This document shows, piece by piece, positions 61,697 to 64,000 of a stretch of DNA of 64,000 nucleotides (the stretch's first letter is position 1; each line of letters begins with the position of its first letter). The DNA comes from Emticicia agri. Its GTDB lineage: Bacteria > Bacteroidota > Bacteroidia > Cytophagales > Spirosomataceae. The notes below the pieces were generated by a model, which saw nothing but the letters and a program-made list of their open reading frames with translations, searched no databases and had not been told where the DNA came from. Location of the stretch: the NCBI RefSeq assembly GCF_004168285.1, contig NZ_SEWF01000001.1:124001-188000 (forward strand), read 5' to 3'. Position numbers and translations under genes: made by a program.

Positions 61697-62947
61697 ATGA
61701 ATAGCATTCTTTCTCTTCTTCAGGCTACCCAACAGGCATCGGCAGGTATCAGAAACTTATCGGGCGAACAAAAAAGCCAGTTATTGAATCAGTTAGCAGT
61801 TTTGATTGAAGAATCAAAAGCGTTGATTATGGCTGAAAACAAAAAAGACTTAGACCTGATGGATAAAGCCGACCCCAAATACGACCGTCTGCTATTGAAT
61901 GAAAATCGGATTCAGAGTTTAGCTGATTCGCTGAGAGAAGTAGCTTTACTACCTGACCCTACAGGCCAGCTATTGCTTGAAAAACACCTTGACAATGGGC
62001 TGACTGTTAAAAAAGTAGCCGTTCCAATGGGAGTTGTAGGAGTAATTTACGAATCTCGTCCGAATGTAACCATTGATGTGGCTTCCTTATGCCTACGCTC
62101 AGGCAATGCCTGTGTATTAAAAGGTGGCAAAGAAGCCTATTTCTCTAATCAATGTCTGGTGAGTTTAATCCATCAGGCTTTAGAAGAAGCTGGCATAGCC
62201 AAAGAGGTAGTATTACTCTTACCTACCGACCGGAAGTTTACAGAAGAATTACTGAAAGCCACCCGTTTTGTAGATATTATTATTCCGAGAGGCTCTGATT
62301 CTTTGATACAATATGTCCGTCAGAACTCTCTGATTCCTACCATTGAAACAGGCGCAGGTGTAGTACATACTTATATTGAAAAGACTGCCGATTTAGCCAT
62401 GGCAAAAGATATTATTGTCAATGCCCGTGTATCCCGCCCGTCAGTATGTAATTCGCTTGATTGTGCCATTGTTGATGAAGCCATCATCAATGATTTTTTA
62501 CCGATGCTGATTGAGGACTTTCATAAATGGAATGTAGAAGTGTATGCCGATGCCCCTGCCTACGCTGTTTTGGAAAAGGCCGGATATGAAAAACTACATG
62601 AAGCCCAACCAGAAGACTTTGGCAAAGAATGGTTAGATTATAAAATATCTGTTAAAACCGTGCATGGCATTGACGAAGCCTTAACGCATATTCAACAATA
62701 CTCATCCCGACATTCAGAAGCTATTCTGACCGAGAATGAGGCATTAGCTAATCAGTTTTTATCAGAGGTTGATGCAGCGGCTGTTTATCATAACGCCTCT
62801 ACCCGTTTTACCGATGGTGGTCAGTTTGGTTTGGGTGCTGAAATTGGCATTTCTACGCAGAAACTACATGCCAGAGGGCCTTTTGCCTTAGAAAAATTAG
62901 TAACCGAAAAATGGGTGGTAACAGGTAGCGGGCAGGTAAGATGGTAA
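61697..62947 (+). CDS. proA: Glutamate-5-semialdehyde dehydrogenase (gamma-glutamyl phosphate reductase)
   Basis: A 416-residue NADPH enzyme of proline synthesis that reduces glutamyl-5-phosphate. The catalytic cysteine lies in SRPSVCNSLDC. Cofactor-binding segments include VPMGVVGVIYESRPNVTIDV and the C-terminal TRFTDGGQFGLGAEIGIST. It is full length. The partner kinase gene proB is not within the window. Confidence 0.96.
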   Translation: MNSILSLLQATQQASAGIRNLSGEQKSQLLNQLAVLIEESKALIMAENKKDLDLMDKADPKYDRLLLNENRIQSLADSLREVALLPDPTGQLLLEKHLDNGLTVKKVAVPMGVVGVIYESRPNVTIDVASLCLRSGNACVLKGGKEAYFSNQCLVSLIHQALEEAGIAKEVVLLLPTDRKFTEELLKATRFVDIIIPRGSDSLIQYVRQNSLIPTIETGAGVVHTYIEKTADLAMAKDIIVNARVSRPSVCNSLDCAIVDEAIINDFLPMLIEDFHKWNVEVYADAPAYAVLEKAGYEKLHEAQPEDFGKEWLDYKISVKTVHGIDEALTHIQQYSSRHSEAILTENEALANQFLSEVDAAAVYHNASTRFTDGGQFGLGAEIGISTQKLHARGPFALEKLVTEKWVVTGSGQVRW

Positions 62948-63060
62948 GATTATGAAAGAAATTTCTTCATAAATAAAGACAAAACCAGACTAAGGGTTGT
63001 TATACATAAATAAATCCATAGAAAGTTTTACTTTTGTTCCACACAAACCTATGATCGCTT

Positions 63061-64000
63061 ATGAAGAATTTGCCTGAGCAGTATGCTCATCCTTACCCTT
63101 TCGCTTCAAAATTCAAAAAATCTGTTGTTTACTTCTCTATGGAATTTGCCATAGACCAATCATTAAAAACGTATTCGGGTGGACTTGGTTTTCTGGCTGG
63201 TTCTCATATGAGAAGCGCCTATGAATTAAAACAAAACCTGATAGGCATAGGTATGTTGTGGAAATACGGGTATTATGACCAGACCCGTAATGCCGATAAC
63301 AGTATGGCAGTACAGTTTCGGGAGAAAATGTATAGCTTTATTAAAGACACAGGTATCCGCTTTCAGCTTACTATTCAGAACCGCCCGGTCTGGGTTGCGG
63401 CTTATTTTCTTCCTCCAAAAACCTTCGGCTCAGTACCTATGTTTTTCCTGACAACCGATACCGAGGGCAACGATAGCTGGGCTCGCTCGTTGTCTTATCA
63501 TTTATATGATGTAGATTCGTCAATCAAAGTAGCTCAATGTATGATATTGGGTCTTGGAGGCATGAAACTCTTAGACGAACTTAATTATCAGCCTGATATT
63601 TATCATTTCAACGAAGCACACGCAGTTTCAGGGGTTTTTCATTTATACAAGAAGCTGGGCAAGGTAGCCGACATCAAAAAACAAGTAGTATTTACTACCC
63701 ATACCCCTGAGGAAGCGGGTAACGACAAACACGACATCAACCTGCTGGCGAGTATGAATTTCTTTAATGATATTCCTCTGACTGAAATCCGAAAAATTAC
63801 AGGTATCAAAGACAATATCTTTAATCATTCATTGGTAGCCCTTCGTTTCAGTAAAAAAGCAAATGCGGTTTCAAAATTACACGGCGATGTATCAAGAACC
63901 ATGTGGAGTGGGCATAGCGGTGTAGCTCCGATTACTCATGTAACCAATGCACAGAACAGCCTTTACTGGGTAGATGAAGAATTAGAAAAAGCACGCAAAA
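63061..64000 (+). CDS. glgP: Alpha-glucan (glycogen) phosphorylase, 5' part
   Basis: Open to the right edge with 313 codons readable. The start MKNLPEQYAHPYPFASKFKK and the following YFSMEFAIDQSLKTYSGGLG and LIGIGMLWKYGYYDQ are typical of glycogen/maltodextrin phosphorylases, which release glucose-1-phosphate from alpha-1,4-glucans using PLP. Further on come IYHFNEAHA and VFTTHTPEEAGND, both conserved. The PLP lysine lies beyond the window. A TACTTTTG -7-like element is at 63029-63036. Confidence 0.93.
   Translation, partial: MKNLPEQYAHPYPFASKFKKSVVYFSMEFAIDQSLKTYSGGLGFLAGSHMRSAYELKQNLIGIGMLWKYGYYDQTRNADNSMAVQFREKMYSFIKDTGIRFQLTIQNRPVWVAAYFLPPKTFGSVPMFFLTTDTEGNDSWARSLSYHLYDVDSSIKVAQCMILGLGGMKLLDELNYQPDIYHFNEAHAVSGVFHLYKKLGKVADIKKQVVFTTHTPEEAGNDKHDINLLASMNFFNDIPLTEIRKITGIKDNIFNHSLVALRFSKKANAVSKLHGDVSRTMWSGHSGVAPITHVTNAQNSLYWVDEELEKARK

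Noticed and set aside
1-64000. tRNA, rRNA, CRISPR, integrase or transposase genes
   Set aside because: None were recognised on either strand in the gaps or among the readable proteins.

Overview
The window is a 64 kb chromosomal segment from a member of the Bacteroidota, most likely a cytophagal lineage. The evidence is a RagA/SusC-RagB/SusD pair, TAnnTTTG-type promoters, Bacteroidota-restricted families (DUF4296, DUF5606, DUF4301), an FtsK-LolA gene pair, mreBCD, and moderately low GC. The genus is not determinable here. I see no rRNA, tRNA, CRISPR array, prophage, plasmid gene or transposase. About 53 genes are supported; the last one (an alpha-glucan phosphorylase) is cut by the right edge.

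Layout. 0-5 kb: a PSCyt1/DUF1549/DUF1553 cytochrome-type protein, a Tat-exported threonine-aldolase-like PLP protein and a variant creatininase-family protein. 5-10 kb: six tightly packed minus-strand genes for membrane or lipid-anchored proteins of unknown function. 10-14 kb: ftsK, lolA and a DUF4386 protein. 14-20 kb: a thiolase-Crp/Fnr pair, an MFS carrier, and a phytanoyl-CoA-dioxygenase-like gene divergent from an AraC regulator. 20-28 kb: a TPR protein, rimO, and a DeoR-type regulator divergent from a SusC/SusD pair. 28-31 kb: asd, a 5-formyl-THF cyclo-ligase and a JmjC-like cupin. 31-36 kb: a fatty-acid degradation block (DUF4442 hotdog protein, FadN-like bifunctional enzyme, FadA-like thiolase) and a ThuA protein. 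36-45 kb: an SDR, a second MFS carrier, a DUF1684 protein, a NeuD-like acyltransferase, a DUF58 gene with its partner, a DUF4296 lipoprotein, a dolichol-phosphate-mannose-synthase-like glycosyltransferase and a membrane MutS-like ATPase. 45-49 kb: mreB-mreC-mreD followed by a serine-hydrolase lipoprotein. 49-64 kb: a GH3 protein, a CstB-like sulfur enzyme, sppA, engB, DUF5606, an epimerase, a TPR protein, an APH-like kinase with DUF4301, proA and glgP.

Genes that plausibly work together. The thiolase at 14954-16153 and the beta-oxidation block at 31025-35425 share an identical palindrome (TATGCTTGCATA) placed the same way on both promoters: one copy on the -33 element and one just after the start site. 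This points to one repressor controlling both; its gene is not in the window. Mre proteins form the cell-shape complex. FtsK and LolA serve division and lipoprotein transport. The DUF58 pair looks like part of a Bat/MoxR cluster.

The most unusual property is the density of intergenic inverted-repeat elements. At least seven families lie in gaps between genes. They include long imperfect palindromes with TTTAA-containing ends (six copies or part copies), short GCGAAC hairpins whose arms covary, ACCACGGAGT-ended elements, a 146 bp element with perfect 16 bp ends and a 14 bp triplication, and an element that supplies the stop codon of rimO. No mobilising enzyme is seen nearby. The six-gene membrane cluster at 5171-9822 is the best candidate for an undescribed protein system, but its role cannot be read from sequence alone.
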